A DNA stretch of 35,083 bases from the IMG/VR virus record IMGVR_UViG_3300020477_000075, positions 1 to 35,083 of that record, one strand, 5' to 3'. Source of the stretch: a virus. Below, in pieces: positions 19,777-27,201 of this stretch. The number at the start of each line of letters is the position of its first letter. Position 1 is the stretch's first letter. A program made the translations under genes and the position numbers. The notes under the pieces were generated by a model, which did not search any database, was not told the origin of the DNA, and was given only the letters and a program-made list of their open reading frames with translations.

Positions 19777-20195
19777 TGAAAAATTATTTGGCTGGTATAC
19801 TTTGTTTGGTTTTCCTAAATTTAAACCAGACAGATGCTCCAGACTCAGGGAGCAACGAGGCTCAATGGGCTGAGTTTGTGGCGGGTGTTCTCAACGTTGA
19901 GGAGGAAGGCGTTGAGTACATCTTGCCAGACGGAAGACGTATAGATATATACGACAAAAGCAATAATATATCATACGAAGTAGACTGGTGCCAAAAATGG
20001 GAAGAGGGCATAGGTCAATCTCTTGGCTACGCTATAGCCACCAATTCAGATCCCGGACTTATCTTATTATTTAAGAACGGAGATGATGAGTATTACAACA
20101 CTGCTCTTGGTGTTGTGAACCAACTCAGAGAAAGAGGCTTCAACTACAAGTTCATTGTGGTAAATGTTGGTTCTGGAAAAATATGGAAATATTAG
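19776..20195 (+). CDS. Exported nuclease-fold-like protein (139 aa)
   Basis: Signal-like N-terminus MKNYLAGILCLVFLNLNQTD. The mature part has ILPDGRRIDIYDKSNNISYE then VDWCQKWEEGIGQSLGYA, a pattern shared with small uncharacterised proteins that look like PD-(D/E)xK nucleases: strand with Asp, strand E-x-D in place of E-x-K, and a helix with Gln (GIGQSLGYA). LILLF and FIVVNVGSG fit later core strands. Activity is uncertain. Translationally coupled to the upstream membrane protein. Confidence 0.55.
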   Translation: MKNYLAGILCLVFLNLNQTDAPDSGSNEAQWAEFVAGVLNVEEEGVEYILPDGRRIDIYDKSNNISYEVDWCQKWEEGIGQSLGYAIATNSDPGLILLFKNGDDEYYNTALGVVNQLRERGFNYKFIVVNVGSGKIWKY

Positions 20196-20199
20196 CCTA

Positions 20200-20373
20200 G
20201 TGAAAATTACAGACAAGCCGTTCATTGCGTTAATGTCCATACTTTTTACCATTCAAATGCCTTTTGAAGGATCTATACTTGTGGTTCTCCCTTTGTTTTT
20301 ATTTGATTTTGCTCAAAAAAACTTAAAGAACCTTCTTGACATTGACGATACATATAGTACAATAAAGCCATGA
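20200..20373 (+). CDS. Small membrane protein (57 aa)
   Basis: Not recognised. One or two hydrophobic segments (FIALMSILFTIQMPF; ILVVLPLFLFDFA) and a polar end. GTG 20200 is chosen; an in-frame ATG at 20164 overlaps the upstream gene. Weak ribosome-binding site. The promoter at 20336 lies in its 3' end. Confidence 0.4.
   Translation: MKITDKPFIALMSILFTIQMPFEGSILVVLPLFLFDFAQKNLKNLLDIDDTYSTIKP
20336..20363 (+). promoter_or_regulatory. sigma70-type promoter with CGATA spacer
   Basis: TTGACA (20336-20341), 16-nt spacer TTGACGATACATATAG, TACAAT (20358-20363). 38 nt before the ATG at 20401. Confidence 0.75.
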
Positions 20374-20400
20374 ATATATTTTACCTATGGAGCCTGACCA

Positions 20401-20580
20401 ATGGCTAACTTTTGTTATGACTGTTGCTTGGAGCTTTTTTCAGGCAGCGAAGAGGAAGCGATGGAAAATGATTTTGCAGGGATCGTTAGAAACAATGAAA
20501 AGTATTTCTGCCTGTGTGAAGGGTGCGGGTGGATTACCGTAGATAAAAATGGAAAGAAGATCAATGAGACAGATGAATAA
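20401..20580 (+). CDS. Small zinc-ribbon protein (59 aa)
   Basis: CYDCC (about 5-9) and CLCEGCGW (about 40-47) form a Cys4-type ribbon. Acidic linker. Function unknown. ATG after TATGGAGCCTGACCA. Overlaps the next gene by 17 nt. Confidence 0.6.
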   Translation: MANFCYDCCLELFSGSEEEAMENDFAGIVRNNEKYFCLCEGCGWITVDKNGKKINETDE

Positions 20581-20776
20581 GCGTGAATGGCTTAGCTTTG
20601 TTTTAGAAAACAGAGATAAACTCATATCCGAGATAAGTCAAGATCCTGTAGCCATTAGAAATGTTATGGCAGAGAGTGGTGTAGAAGTAACCCCAGTAGA
20701 GCTTTCAAATCTAATAGGCCTCATCAAGGACACTATCCACTATCTTGATAGCACTATTGATTTTTTTTCAGAATAA
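20564..20776 (+). CDS. Small helical hypothetical protein (70 aa)
   Basis: Not recognised. NKREWLSFVLENRDKLISEI and a second acidic helix pair (IGLIKDTIHYLDSTIDFF). Start ATG 20564 chosen for the GGAAAGAAGA upstream; ATG 20573 also possible. Confidence 0.55.
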   Translation: MRQMNKREWLSFVLENRDKLISEISQDPVAIRNVMAESGVEVTPVELSNLIGLIKDTIHYLDSTIDFFSE

Positions 20777-20796
20777 TTTAAGTCTAGGGTTGATAA

Positions 20797-21072
20797 ATGA
20801 AAACGGGCATGTATACATGTTTCACAATGCTTGTAATTGCCGATCTATTTGTTACAGAATATGTGATAAGGTTCCCATTCATCGCTGAAGGCAACCCAAT
20901 CATGCAAATTGCAATGGACTATATTCCCGGTGGAATGTGGACACCAAAGCTTATAGGATTACTGGGCATTATTGTTTTCTGGAAAAAGGTTACGCCTAAT
21001 TTCATGGTCACTCTCTGTGTGGTGATGTCTGCGGTTGTCCTTGTTAACTGTTTTCTACTGGCCACGTATTAA
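20797..21072 (+). CDS. DUF5658-like membrane protein (91 aa)
   Basis: About three membrane helices: YTCFTMLVIADLFVTEYVI, TPKLIGLLGIIVFWK and FMVTLCVVMSAVVLVNCFL. The Asp in helix one followed by an EGNP motif (about residue 31-34) and a helix-capping Lys match the DUF5658 layout. Function unknown. The minus-strand protein at 9971 has a similar arrangement. Confidence 0.65.
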   Translation: MKTGMYTCFTMLVIADLFVTEYVIRFPFIAEGNPIMQIAMDYIPGGMWTPKLIGLLGIIVFWKKVTPNFMVTLCVVMSAVVLVNCFLLATY

Positions 21073-21108
21073 TATGGATTATTTCTGAAAATTTTTTAAA
21101 GTTTGGGG

Positions 21109-21136
21109 TTGACAAAACCGATAAGTACTGTATAAT
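21109..21136 (+). promoter_or_regulatory. sigma70-type promoter with CGATA spacer
   Basis: TTGACA (21109-21114), 16-nt spacer AAACCGATAAGTACTG, TATAAT (21131-21136). Drives rIIA. Confidence 0.85.
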
Positions 21137-21179
21137 AAACGCATCGTTAGCAAACTAGCAAAGTAAAAAGGATAGCAAA

Positions 21180-23294
21180 ATGAAACTTCACACCCAAGTA
21201 AAAAATATTGAAAAGTCTGGCGTTCTGGAAGATTCCAGTTTTAGCATTGAAGCATCTGCTAAGGCTTTCTTCATTCTCTCTGACGGCCTTTACTCCAACA
21301 AGGTCAAAGCTGTTATTCGTGAGCTGTCTACAAACGCTTACGACTCCCATGTAGACGCAGGTATGATTGATTGTCCGTTTGACGTGCATCTTCCTACCCG
21401 TCTCGACCCTGTTTTCTATGTCAGGGACTATGGCACAAGCATGACTCACTCTGAGTGCATGTCTCTTTACACGACATACTTCCGTAGCACCCGCAATGAT
21501 AGTAATGATGCGGTGGGTTGCCTAGGTCTGGGAAGTAAAGCTCCTTTTGCATACTGCGACCAGTTCACCGTAGAAGCATATCTCAATGGGGTTGCCCGTG
21601 TATACTCAGCGTTCATGAATGAAGATGGCTCGCCAGTCTTTTCTCTCCTTGATGAAACCGTAACCGATGAGCCTGACGGTCTCAAAGTTTCAATGCCGGT
21701 AAAAGAGGAAGATATTTACGATTTTGAGAGAGAGGCTTCTGAACTATATGCCTTCTTTAATGTCGCCCCCAAGATGATTGGCAAGGAGATCTCAACGGCT
21801 ACCAAAGAAGTAATTCTCTCCGGCTCTAACTTCGAGTTCGTAAAGCGCGAAAGTAGAAATTTTGTGATCATGGGGCAGATTGCCTACCCACTCGACGCTG
21901 ATGATGTCTGGAGCTGGCCAATTGCTGATGAAGACTCCGAGGCGTACAATTTCCTTGATCGGTCTCGTGGTCTCCGTATATATGTAGACATTGGTGATGT
22001 TGATATCACTCCTAGTAGGGAAGCTCTGTCATATAATGCGGTGACAAAACAGGCTATTAAGAATATTATAACGGAGATGAGTCTTGAGCTTGCCGTTGAT
22101 ATGGAACGACAGGTTCAGCAACAACCTACTTTGTACAAGGCTCGTCGTCAGTACCTCAATCTTTGTAATCAATGTCAATCCCTGAAGTCCGTAATGGATT
22201 CTCTGGATAACTCGATCTCATATAACGGCGAGGCGTTGTGGGATAGCGGTTTGGAACAAATTGAAGTTGGTGAATTGATTTCCGTAAAACATTATTACAA
22301 AAGTCAGTGGCGACAAAAGATTGAGACAGATCACGCCACCAAGATTAACCTTCGTCACGATACTACAATCATTATTGACGATCTCCCAAGAGGTGGACTC
22401 AGCCGTATTAGGGAATATATTAAAGAGCAGAGAGAGTTCTCTGGCTATATGTTCCACGCTGGAGACCTTGAGGATAATCCAAATGCCGCCAACGCTTTTC
22501 TTGAGCTTCTTGGTGGAGCTGAGGTTGAAGACTGCATCCTTACGTCTACCCTACCTAAACCTGTTCGTAACTATTCTTACAGCGGTGGTGGAGCTAGTGT
22601 TCAGGGTCAGGTTTATGACCATGAGGCAGGTCATTTTGTAGAGTGTAAGATCAGTGTAAAAGAAGAAGACGCCTATTATATTGAGGAGTCTAGGGGTGAA
22701 GTGTACTTGAAATTTGAGGACTACTATCGCTCCATTCATATATCTGCTTTGCAAAGTAAGCTTAGGACAATTGCTCAGCACGCCGATAGCATTAATGACT
22801 ACAAGATCTTCTTGGTCAAGCCTTCTGTAGCTAAGAATAAGAAGCTTAGCGAAAGAGACGGTTGGCGTAACGGCAGCAAGCTAATTGTGCGATACATAAA
22901 TGAGCTTATTGAAGAGAATTATGAAATACTCAACAAGCACCGTAACAAACCTGAAATCTCAAAGGAACGATCAGGTCAACGGATTGCTAAAGCGGTTGAA
23001 CTTACCACTACTGATAATGATCTCAAGAAGATTCATGCTGAGTGGAAAGAGCACTGTGCCGACATCACAGAGAACGAATACACTTGTGAACAACTGTTTA
23101 AGCTGGAGCACTGGGCGACCACCGAGGTTCCTAAATACGAGGAGAATAACAGCTTCTCAGATAGGTATGACAAAGCCTTGGAGTCCTACCCTATGATCTC
23201 ACATTCTGACATTGGATGGTATGGGCTGGATGATGATCAGGCTCAAGATTTCGCCAATTATATTGATTTGATTCAAAATTCTGTTGACAAATAA
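21180..23294 (+). CDS. rIIA: rIIA-like GHKL ATPase protein (704 aa)
   Basis: Similar in size and N-terminal fold to T4 rIIA (725 aa). GHKL motifs: VIRELSTNAYDSHVDAG (N-box with Glu and Asn, about 42-58), YVRDYGTSM (G1, about 80-88), and GCLGLGSKAPFAYCDQF (G2 lid, about 113-129). The C-terminal half is unrecognised and helical. T4 rIIA with rIIB is membrane-associated and needed against the lambda Rex exclusion system. Arg codons are largely CGT. ATG after AAAAGGATAGCAAA behind its own promoter. The rIIB partner follows. Confidence 0.85.
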   Translation: MKLHTQVKNIEKSGVLEDSSFSIEASAKAFFILSDGLYSNKVKAVIRELSTNAYDSHVDAGMIDCPFDVHLPTRLDPVFYVRDYGTSMTHSECMSLYTTYFRSTRNDSNDAVGCLGLGSKAPFAYCDQFTVEAYLNGVARVYSAFMNEDGSPVFSLLDETVTDEPDGLKVSMPVKEEDIYDFEREASELYAFFNVAPKMIGKEISTATKEVILSGSNFEFVKRESRNFVIMGQIAYPLDADDVWSWPIADEDSEAYNFLDRSRGLRIYVDIGDVDITPSREALSYNAVTKQAIKNIITEMSLELAVDMERQVQQQPTLYKARRQYLNLCNQCQSLKSVMDSLDNSISYNGEALWDSGLEQIEVGELISVKHYYKSQWRQKIETDHATKINLRHDTTIIIDDLPRGGLSRIREYIKEQREFSGYMFHAGDLEDNPNAANAFLELLGGAEVEDCILTSTLPKPVRNYSYSGGGASVQGQVYDHEAGHFVECKISVKEEDAYYIEESRGEVYLKFEDYYRSIHISALQSKLRTIAQHADSINDYKIFLVKPSVAKNKKLSERDGWRNGSKLIVRYINELIEENYEILNKHRNKPEISKERSGQRIAKAVELTTTDNDLKKIHAEWKEHCADITENEYTCEQLFKLEHWATTEVPKYEENNSFSDRYDKALESYPMISHSDIGWYGLDDDQAQDFANYIDLIQNSVDK

Positions 23295-23312
23295 CAAGAT
23301 CTACACTATAAT
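23284..23312 (+). promoter_or_regulatory. sigma70-type promoter in rIIA 3' end
   Basis: TTGACA (23284-23289) in the last codons of rIIA, 17-nt spacer without CGATA, TATAAT (23307-23312). Gives rIIB its own transcript. Confidence 0.75.
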
Positions 23313-23352
23313 AGGTTATCGGTGAAACGATTTTACTTTTAAGGAAAAAACT

Positions 23353-24225
23353 ATGAAGTACGTAATTGCAAATGACGGGACAGTAACTGCGGTTGTAGCG
23401 GGTCAGACCTACACATTCAACAGTGACCACCCAAGCTATGATAAACTTTTGAACAACCTGAAGACAGGTAACGTTGAGTACTTTGAGGCTTCATACGACA
23501 TTATTAGTCGTGTAAACAGTTTTTGCGAAGGCTACGTCAGCGCTGATGGAGGCGAAATGACTTGGGACGGCATCGCTATGCCAGACCTGTTTACTGACAG
23601 AATCCTAGATATGATAAGTCAAGGATTTCCCTTTGAGCCTATGCTCAATTTCCTAGACAACCTCAGCCAAAACCCTTCAGACCAAGCAGTTGTTGAGTTG
23701 TTTGATTTTATGCAAAACAAGCATCTCCCAATAACCTCTGACGGCCATTTCTTGGCTTACAAGGCTGTAGGTGAGGACTTCACAGACCTGTACTCAGGCA
23801 GTCTAGACAACTCTGTTGGGCAAACTGTTGAAGTTCCCAGATCCAGCGTAAATAGCAATCGCAATTCGCATTGTGCTGCTGGACTGCACGTTGGCGCTAT
23901 TGACTATGCTGCCAGCTATGGCGGTATTGATATTAACAACAAGTCAGACGACGATGGTGGTAACAACCTTGTTATTTGCAAGGTGAACCCAATGGATGTC
24001 GTCAGCGTTCCAAGCGACTCAAGGTTCCAAAAACTGAGATGCTGCAAGTATGAAGTGGTCTCCATGTTTGATAACATTTTCAGCTCTTCCGTCTACATGA
24101 CAGAGAATGAAATTGACTCTATCAAGCGTGAGAAGCGTACCAAAGAATGGGCGCATGAGATTACCTCAAAGCTTAAGAGGGTCAAGGAAGTACTTGAAAA
24201 GGTAGAGCGTTACGCTACTGTTTAA
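23353..24225 (+). CDS. rIIB: rIIB-like protein (290 aa)
   Basis: Matches the T4 rIIB family (312 aa) in its central block: FLDNLSQNPSDQAVVELFDF, MQNKHLPITSDGHFLAYKAV, then DFTDLYSGSLDNSVGQTVEV and HCAAGLHVGAIDYAASYG (about 97-205). This region also occurs in phage proteins annotated as helicase- or protector-like, with no proven enzyme activity. The C-terminus is a Lys/Glu coiled coil. ATG follows TTTTAAGGAAAAAACT. With rIIA it forms the only classical T4-type gene pair in the window. Confidence 0.85.
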   Translation: MKYVIANDGTVTAVVAGQTYTFNSDHPSYDKLLNNLKTGNVEYFEASYDIISRVNSFCEGYVSADGGEMTWDGIAMPDLFTDRILDMISQGFPFEPMLNFLDNLSQNPSDQAVVELFDFMQNKHLPITSDGHFLAYKAVGEDFTDLYSGSLDNSVGQTVEVPRSSVNSNRNSHCAAGLHVGAIDYAASYGGIDINNKSDDDGGNNLVICKVNPMDVVSVPSDSRFQKLRCCKYEVVSMFDNIFSSSVYMTENEIDSIKREKRTKEWAHEITSKLKRVKEVLEKVERYATV

Positions 24226-24246
24226 TTATAGAAAGGTTAAAGTATA

Positions 24247-24696
24247 ATGAGATTTTTTAGAACGTTCATCGCTGTTATTGCTATCTGCGGGTTTGCTAAC
24301 GACTGCTTTGCAGGCAACCAGCGACGAGGGGTTGAGTTTAAATGCTTCACTCCAATTGATGTCTTGCACGGTACGGGAATCTTTATTAAGGATACCGGCA
24401 AGAATGTGGTGGATGGTGTTCATACCACAGTGGAAGGTCTAGGTGAGCTAATTACTGCACCATTTAGAGCAAGGATCTGTGTTCCACAAAGACGCTTTCG
24501 TTATGTTCCTCCTAGGATTCATCTCGAACCAGCAGAAATGTATGAAATTAAGCCGCCCTCTGTCGTCATCCCTCCAAAGGGATTACCTGCTCCACCAAAG
24601 CCTCCGGCTAGGGTTGACGGGGTGGACGACCCGCTACCTTTGAGGTATCTGCCAGCACCATACAAAGTTGCTGATGACAGAATAGCCAAGAAGTAA
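24247..24696 (+). CDS. Secreted Pro-rich protein (149 aa)
   Basis: Signal peptide MRFFRTFIAVIAICGFANDC with probable cleavage at CFA (about residue 23). The mature part has a helix-like GLGELITAPF segment and a long Pro-rich C-terminus (PPSVVIPPKGLPAPPKPPAR). No enzyme motif. Likely envelope-associated. Ribosome-binding site GAAAGG 10 nt upstream; no separate promoter seen, so it may be read with rIIB. A strong terminator follows. Confidence 0.7.
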   Translation: MRFFRTFIAVIAICGFANDCFAGNQRRGVEFKCFTPIDVLHGTGIFIKDTGKNVVDGVHTTVEGLGELITAPFRARICVPQRRFRYVPPRIHLEPAEMYEIKPPSVVIPPKGLPAPPKPPARVDGVDDPLPLRYLPAPYKVADDRIAKK

Positions 24697-24703
24697 GCGT
24701 CAA

Positions 24704-24737
24704 GCACTGGTGGTTCCCGCCACCAGTGCATTTTTTT
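24704..24737 (+). terminator. Rho-independent terminator
   Basis: GCACTGGTGG (24704-24713), loop TTCCCG, CCACCAGTGC (24720-24729), then T7. Perfect 10-bp stem. Ends the rIIA-rIIB-secreted protein unit. Confidence 0.93.
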
Positions 24738-24755
24738 CTACAAAGGTAAAGACAC

Positions 24756-24959
24756 ATGAAATATATAGTAAACCTAACTCACAAAACAACAGGGAAGGGA
24801 AAAGTGAGAAAAGTAAATGCGGAAACTATGGAGTCAGCGCATAACACGATGGCAAAGAGATACCCAGAATATGAAGTTGGCAGAATTTACGCAGACGCAG
24901 ACGCATCCGTCAGCATGCTGTATCAGATAATGAAGGAAGCTAAACGTGAGGCTGAGTAG
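24756..24959 (+). CDS. Small basic hypothetical protein (67 aa)
   Basis: Not recognised. MKYIVNLTHKTTGKGKVRKV then an alpha/beta fold with VNAETMESAHNTMAKRYPEY, a pattern common in small phage proteins of unknown role. ATG after AAAGGTAAAGACAC, 19 nt past the terminator. Confidence 0.6.
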   Translation: MKYIVNLTHKTTGKGKVRKVNAETMESAHNTMAKRYPEYEVGRIYADADASVSMLYQIMKEAKREAE

Positions 24960-25024
24960 TACTAGCCTATCTAATCGGGTATCTCGCATGATCGACCCGC
25001 CAGTGAAAAACAGGAGCTTATAAA

Positions 25025-25282
25025 ATGGCAAAGAGTTCAAACAGACACGAAACAGGGAAGAAAGTTACTACCAGAAGTCGATTTGGTAGTCACTCTGATA
25101 TGGTTCTAGACCCCACAAGTGCTGAGCCATGGCCTAAACTTGAGTATAACGAGGTTGTGTGCAAGGATGATGAAGGGTACTACATAACCCTCACAAGCCG
25201 CTTAGATACAGGGTTGGCTGATCCCAATAGATATTCAACAAACAAAAGAATTGAACTCATAGAGTATGAACAGGGAGATTGA
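25025..25282 (+). CDS. Hypothetical protein (85 aa)
   Basis: Not recognised. Basic Ser/Arg/Thr-rich first 25 residues (SNRHETGKKVTTRSRFG), likely disordered, then an acidic beta-rich part. ATG after CAGGAGCTTATAAA. Ends 2 nt before the next ATG. Confidence 0.55.
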   Translation: MAKSSNRHETGKKVTTRSRFGSHSDMVLDPTSAEPWPKLEYNEVVCKDDEGYYITLTSRLDTGLADPNRYSTNKRIELIEYEQGD

Positions 25283-25284
25283 AT

Positions 25285-25497
25285 ATGCAAGTCATGAGAC
25301 CGGGAACAAAGGTGGTTATAGACGATGAGATACAAGCTACAATTACGTCTGTAGCAATACATGTTGGCGACTATATACAATACCAGTGCGCTTGGTGGAA
25401 TGGAGACTCTAGAAACACGGAATGGTTTCATGAGAACAACCTAGAGGCGCTTGACAAGAGAAAGAAAAAAATAAAAATAGGATTTCATAGTGAATAA
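25285..25497 (+). CDS. Small hypothetical protein (70 aa)
   Basis: Not recognised. MQVMRPGTKVVIDDEIQATI then aromatic-rich strands (DYIQYQCAWWNGDSRNTEWF), which looks like a small beta-barrel. ATG 25285 has AGGGAG 7 nt upstream; a TTG at 25279 is less likely. Followed by the phosphomannomutase gene. Confidence 0.6.
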   Translation: MQVMRPGTKVVIDDEIQATITSVAIHVGDYIQYQCAWWNGDSRNTEWFHENNLEALDKRKKKIKIGFHSE

Positions 25498-25499
25498 AA

Positions 25500-26207
25500 A
25501 TGGCTAACTTTTTATTTGACGTAGATGGAACTCTCACACCGTCTAGAAAATCTATAAACAGATCTTTCCGTAAAATGTTTGGGGGTTGGATTACTGAGGC
25601 TAGAAGCTTGGGACATAAAGTTTTTCTGGTAACAGGTTCAGATAAGAGAAAATCAGTTCAGCAACTAGGCGTTTCCCTATGGAGACATATATCTTGGGAC
25701 GGTTGCTACCAATGTTCTGGTAATGTCCTCTACATAAGAAACTCTGTAATCAAGTCGGCTTCTTGGGTCGCTTCAGATGATCTAAAAGAAGATCTGAAAA
25801 TGATAGTCGAAGGTAGCCATTGGCGTAACACAGCTACAGTAAAGCTTGAACAAAGAACAGGCACCTGTAACTTCTCAACTATCGGAAGAAATTGCTCTGA
25901 CGAAGAGAGGCAAGAATACTACACTTGGGATTTAGTTAACAAAGAGAGAGATAGAATAGTGAAGGAACTGTCTCCCAAGTACCCAGACTTACAATTTATG
26001 ATAGGTGGGGAGATAAGCATAGACATCTTTCCAAAAGGGAGAGACAAGTCCCAAGTTGTACAGGACATGTCTGGAGAAACTATATATTTTGGGGACAGAT
26101 GTCACCCAAACGGAAATGACTACACGATATCACAGGTTTGTGACTCATTTTATAATGTACATAGCTGGATGCACACTAGAGAGATACTAAAGGACATAAT
26201 ACTATGA
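25500..26207 (+). CDS. Eukaryotic-type phosphomannomutase (235 aa)
   Basis: HAD-superfamily PMM (PMM1/PMM2/Sec53 type), converting mannose-6-P to mannose-1-P. FDVDGTLTPSR (6-16) holds the catalytic Asp pair D7/D9; FLVTGSDKR is motif II; NFSTIGRNCSDEERQEYY (about 122-139) is the PMM signature; GGEISIDIFPKGRDKSQVV (about 164-182) and YFGDRCHPNGNDY carry motif III Lys and the Mg-binding Asp. Slightly shorter than the ~246-aa human enzymes but complete. Bacterial PMMs usually belong to the unrelated alpha-D-phosphohexomutase family. Overlaps the next gene by 4 nt. Confidence 0.9.
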   Translation: MANFLFDVDGTLTPSRKSINRSFRKMFGGWITEARSLGHKVFLVTGSDKRKSVQQLGVSLWRHISWDGCYQCSGNVLYIRNSVIKSASWVASDDLKEDLKMIVEGSHWRNTATVKLEQRTGTCNFSTIGRNCSDEERQEYYTWDLVNKERDRIVKELSPKYPDLQFMIGGEISIDIFPKGRDKSQVVQDMSGETIYFGDRCHPNGNDYTISQVCDSFYNVHSWMHTREILKDIIL

Positions 26208-26320
26208 AGGCTGTCATGGCTGGAAGTTTAGCGTGGGTAATTGAAATATCAATTGTGATGTTCATATTATTCCTTGTAAAGTGGGAAGAAACCAAGGTAA
26301 TCAAAAGAAGGCAAAAATGA
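26204..26320 (+). CDS. Single-pass membrane microprotein (38 aa)
   Basis: One hydrophobic helix (MAGSLAWVIEISIVMFILFL) with a Lys/Arg-rich tail (KWEETKVIKRRQK). Starts within the phosphomannomutase stop (ATGA overlap) and ends in the next gene's ATG (AAAATGA). Overlaps on both sides support translation. Confidence 0.5.
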   Translation: MKAVMAGSLAWVIEISIVMFILFLVKWEETKVIKRRQK

Positions 26321-26901
26321 GACTTGACCATATAGCATATAGAGTTCAAGACCGAGACGCTACTGTAGAATACCTTGAGAACGTACTGAAATACACGCAA
26401 GCCGAAGAGTTTGAAATAACTTTCAGCGATAACTCCAAGGCTATGTGTGTCGCCATGACTCCTCCAGAGAAATCCCATAGCTCGCAAAAGTTCTCAGTAG
26501 ACTTTCCAGCAGTCGGGCCAACGGTAACGTCGTACCATCTGGCTCCAGAGATATTTATTAGCCAAGGATCAAAAGGCTCTATCGTTGACACATGGGTCAA
26601 GGAAACCGGTGGAGGCATACACCACCTAGCCTATAGCGTGCAGGACATAGACGCGAAGGTTAAAGAGTTTCGGTCACTCGGCGTCAGATTTCTGTCAGAT
26701 GAAATCATAGACTGCCCAGAAGATAACCTGAGACAAATTTTTACTGAGCCTCAAACACTCCTAGGAGGTATAATAATAGAGCTAATAGAAAGAGGCGATA
26801 AGGGCTTCTGCAAAGGTTCGGTAAAGAATCTGATGGAATCTACCAGCACAGAAAGCAAAAATAAAGATGGACATGAAGGAATGGAACGACCTAGGCTTTG
26901 A
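26317..26901 (+). CDS. VOC-superfamily (glyoxalase-like) protein (194 aa)
   Basis: Two-module VOC fold resembling methylmalonyl-CoA epimerase and 4-hydroxyphenylpyruvate dioxygenase. MRLDHIAYRVQDRDATVEYL starts module one with a His ligand; GGGIHHLAYSVQDIDAKVKE (about 104-123) starts module two with the second His; GGIIIELIER (about 151-160) provides the Glu. The C-terminal 30 residues are charged and may be disordered. The reaction cannot be told. Start ATG 26317 chosen because it gives the expected VOC N-terminus. Overlaps the next gene by 35 nt. Confidence 0.75.
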   Translation: MRLDHIAYRVQDRDATVEYLENVLKYTQAEEFEITFSDNSKAMCVAMTPPEKSHSSQKFSVDFPAVGPTVTSYHLAPEIFISQGSKGSIVDTWVKETGGGIHHLAYSVQDIDAKVKEFRSLGVRFLSDEIIDCPEDNLRQIFTEPQTLLGGIIIELIERGDKGFCKGSVKNLMESTSTESKNKDGHEGMERPRL

Positions 26902-27055
26902 TCCTATGAAGGATGGCTACTGGCCAACAGCTCAGCATATAAGGGATCGGCTAGAAGAAAAGGATAGGATGAGGAGGAAGGCTAGGCTTATAACTCTTGG
27001 TATAGTTTTTATGTCAATGGCTTTCTTGTTAACCTTAATCTGGTTTCTATCATGA
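26867..27055 (+). CDS. Small C-terminally anchored membrane protein (62 aa)
   Basis: Acidic/basic N-terminus (MDMKEWNDLGFDPMKDGYWP), a charged helix (RDRLEEKDRMRRKAR) and one C-terminal membrane helix (LITLGIVFMSMAFLLTLIWF). Not recognised. Embedded by overlap between the VOC gene and the next small membrane gene. Confidence 0.55.
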   Translation: MDMKEWNDLGFDPMKDGYWPTAQHIRDRLEEKDRMRRKARLITLGIVFMSMAFLLTLIWFLS

Positions 27056-27201
27056 GTCTTGAACTAAGCAAAAGACTTTGCATCCTCTTCGGTTTTACAA
27101 ACCTAATCCTTGGATTAACCGTAAGGTCTAACTTCAACCTAGGTATAGCTATCTTGATGTTTTTATGGGTTGCATTTCTTGAATATAGTGGAGTGGAATA
27201 G
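27052..27201 (+). CDS. Small membrane protein (49 aa)
   Basis: Two hydrophobic stretches (LCILFGFTNLILGLTV; LGIAILMFLWVAFLEY) separated by a short polar turn. Not recognised. Overlaps its neighbours by 4 nt (CATGAG) and 1 nt (TAGTG), so translation is coupled through to GMP reductase. Confidence 0.55.
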   Translation: MSLELSKRLCILFGFTNLILGLTVRSNFNLGIAILMFLWVAFLEYSGVE

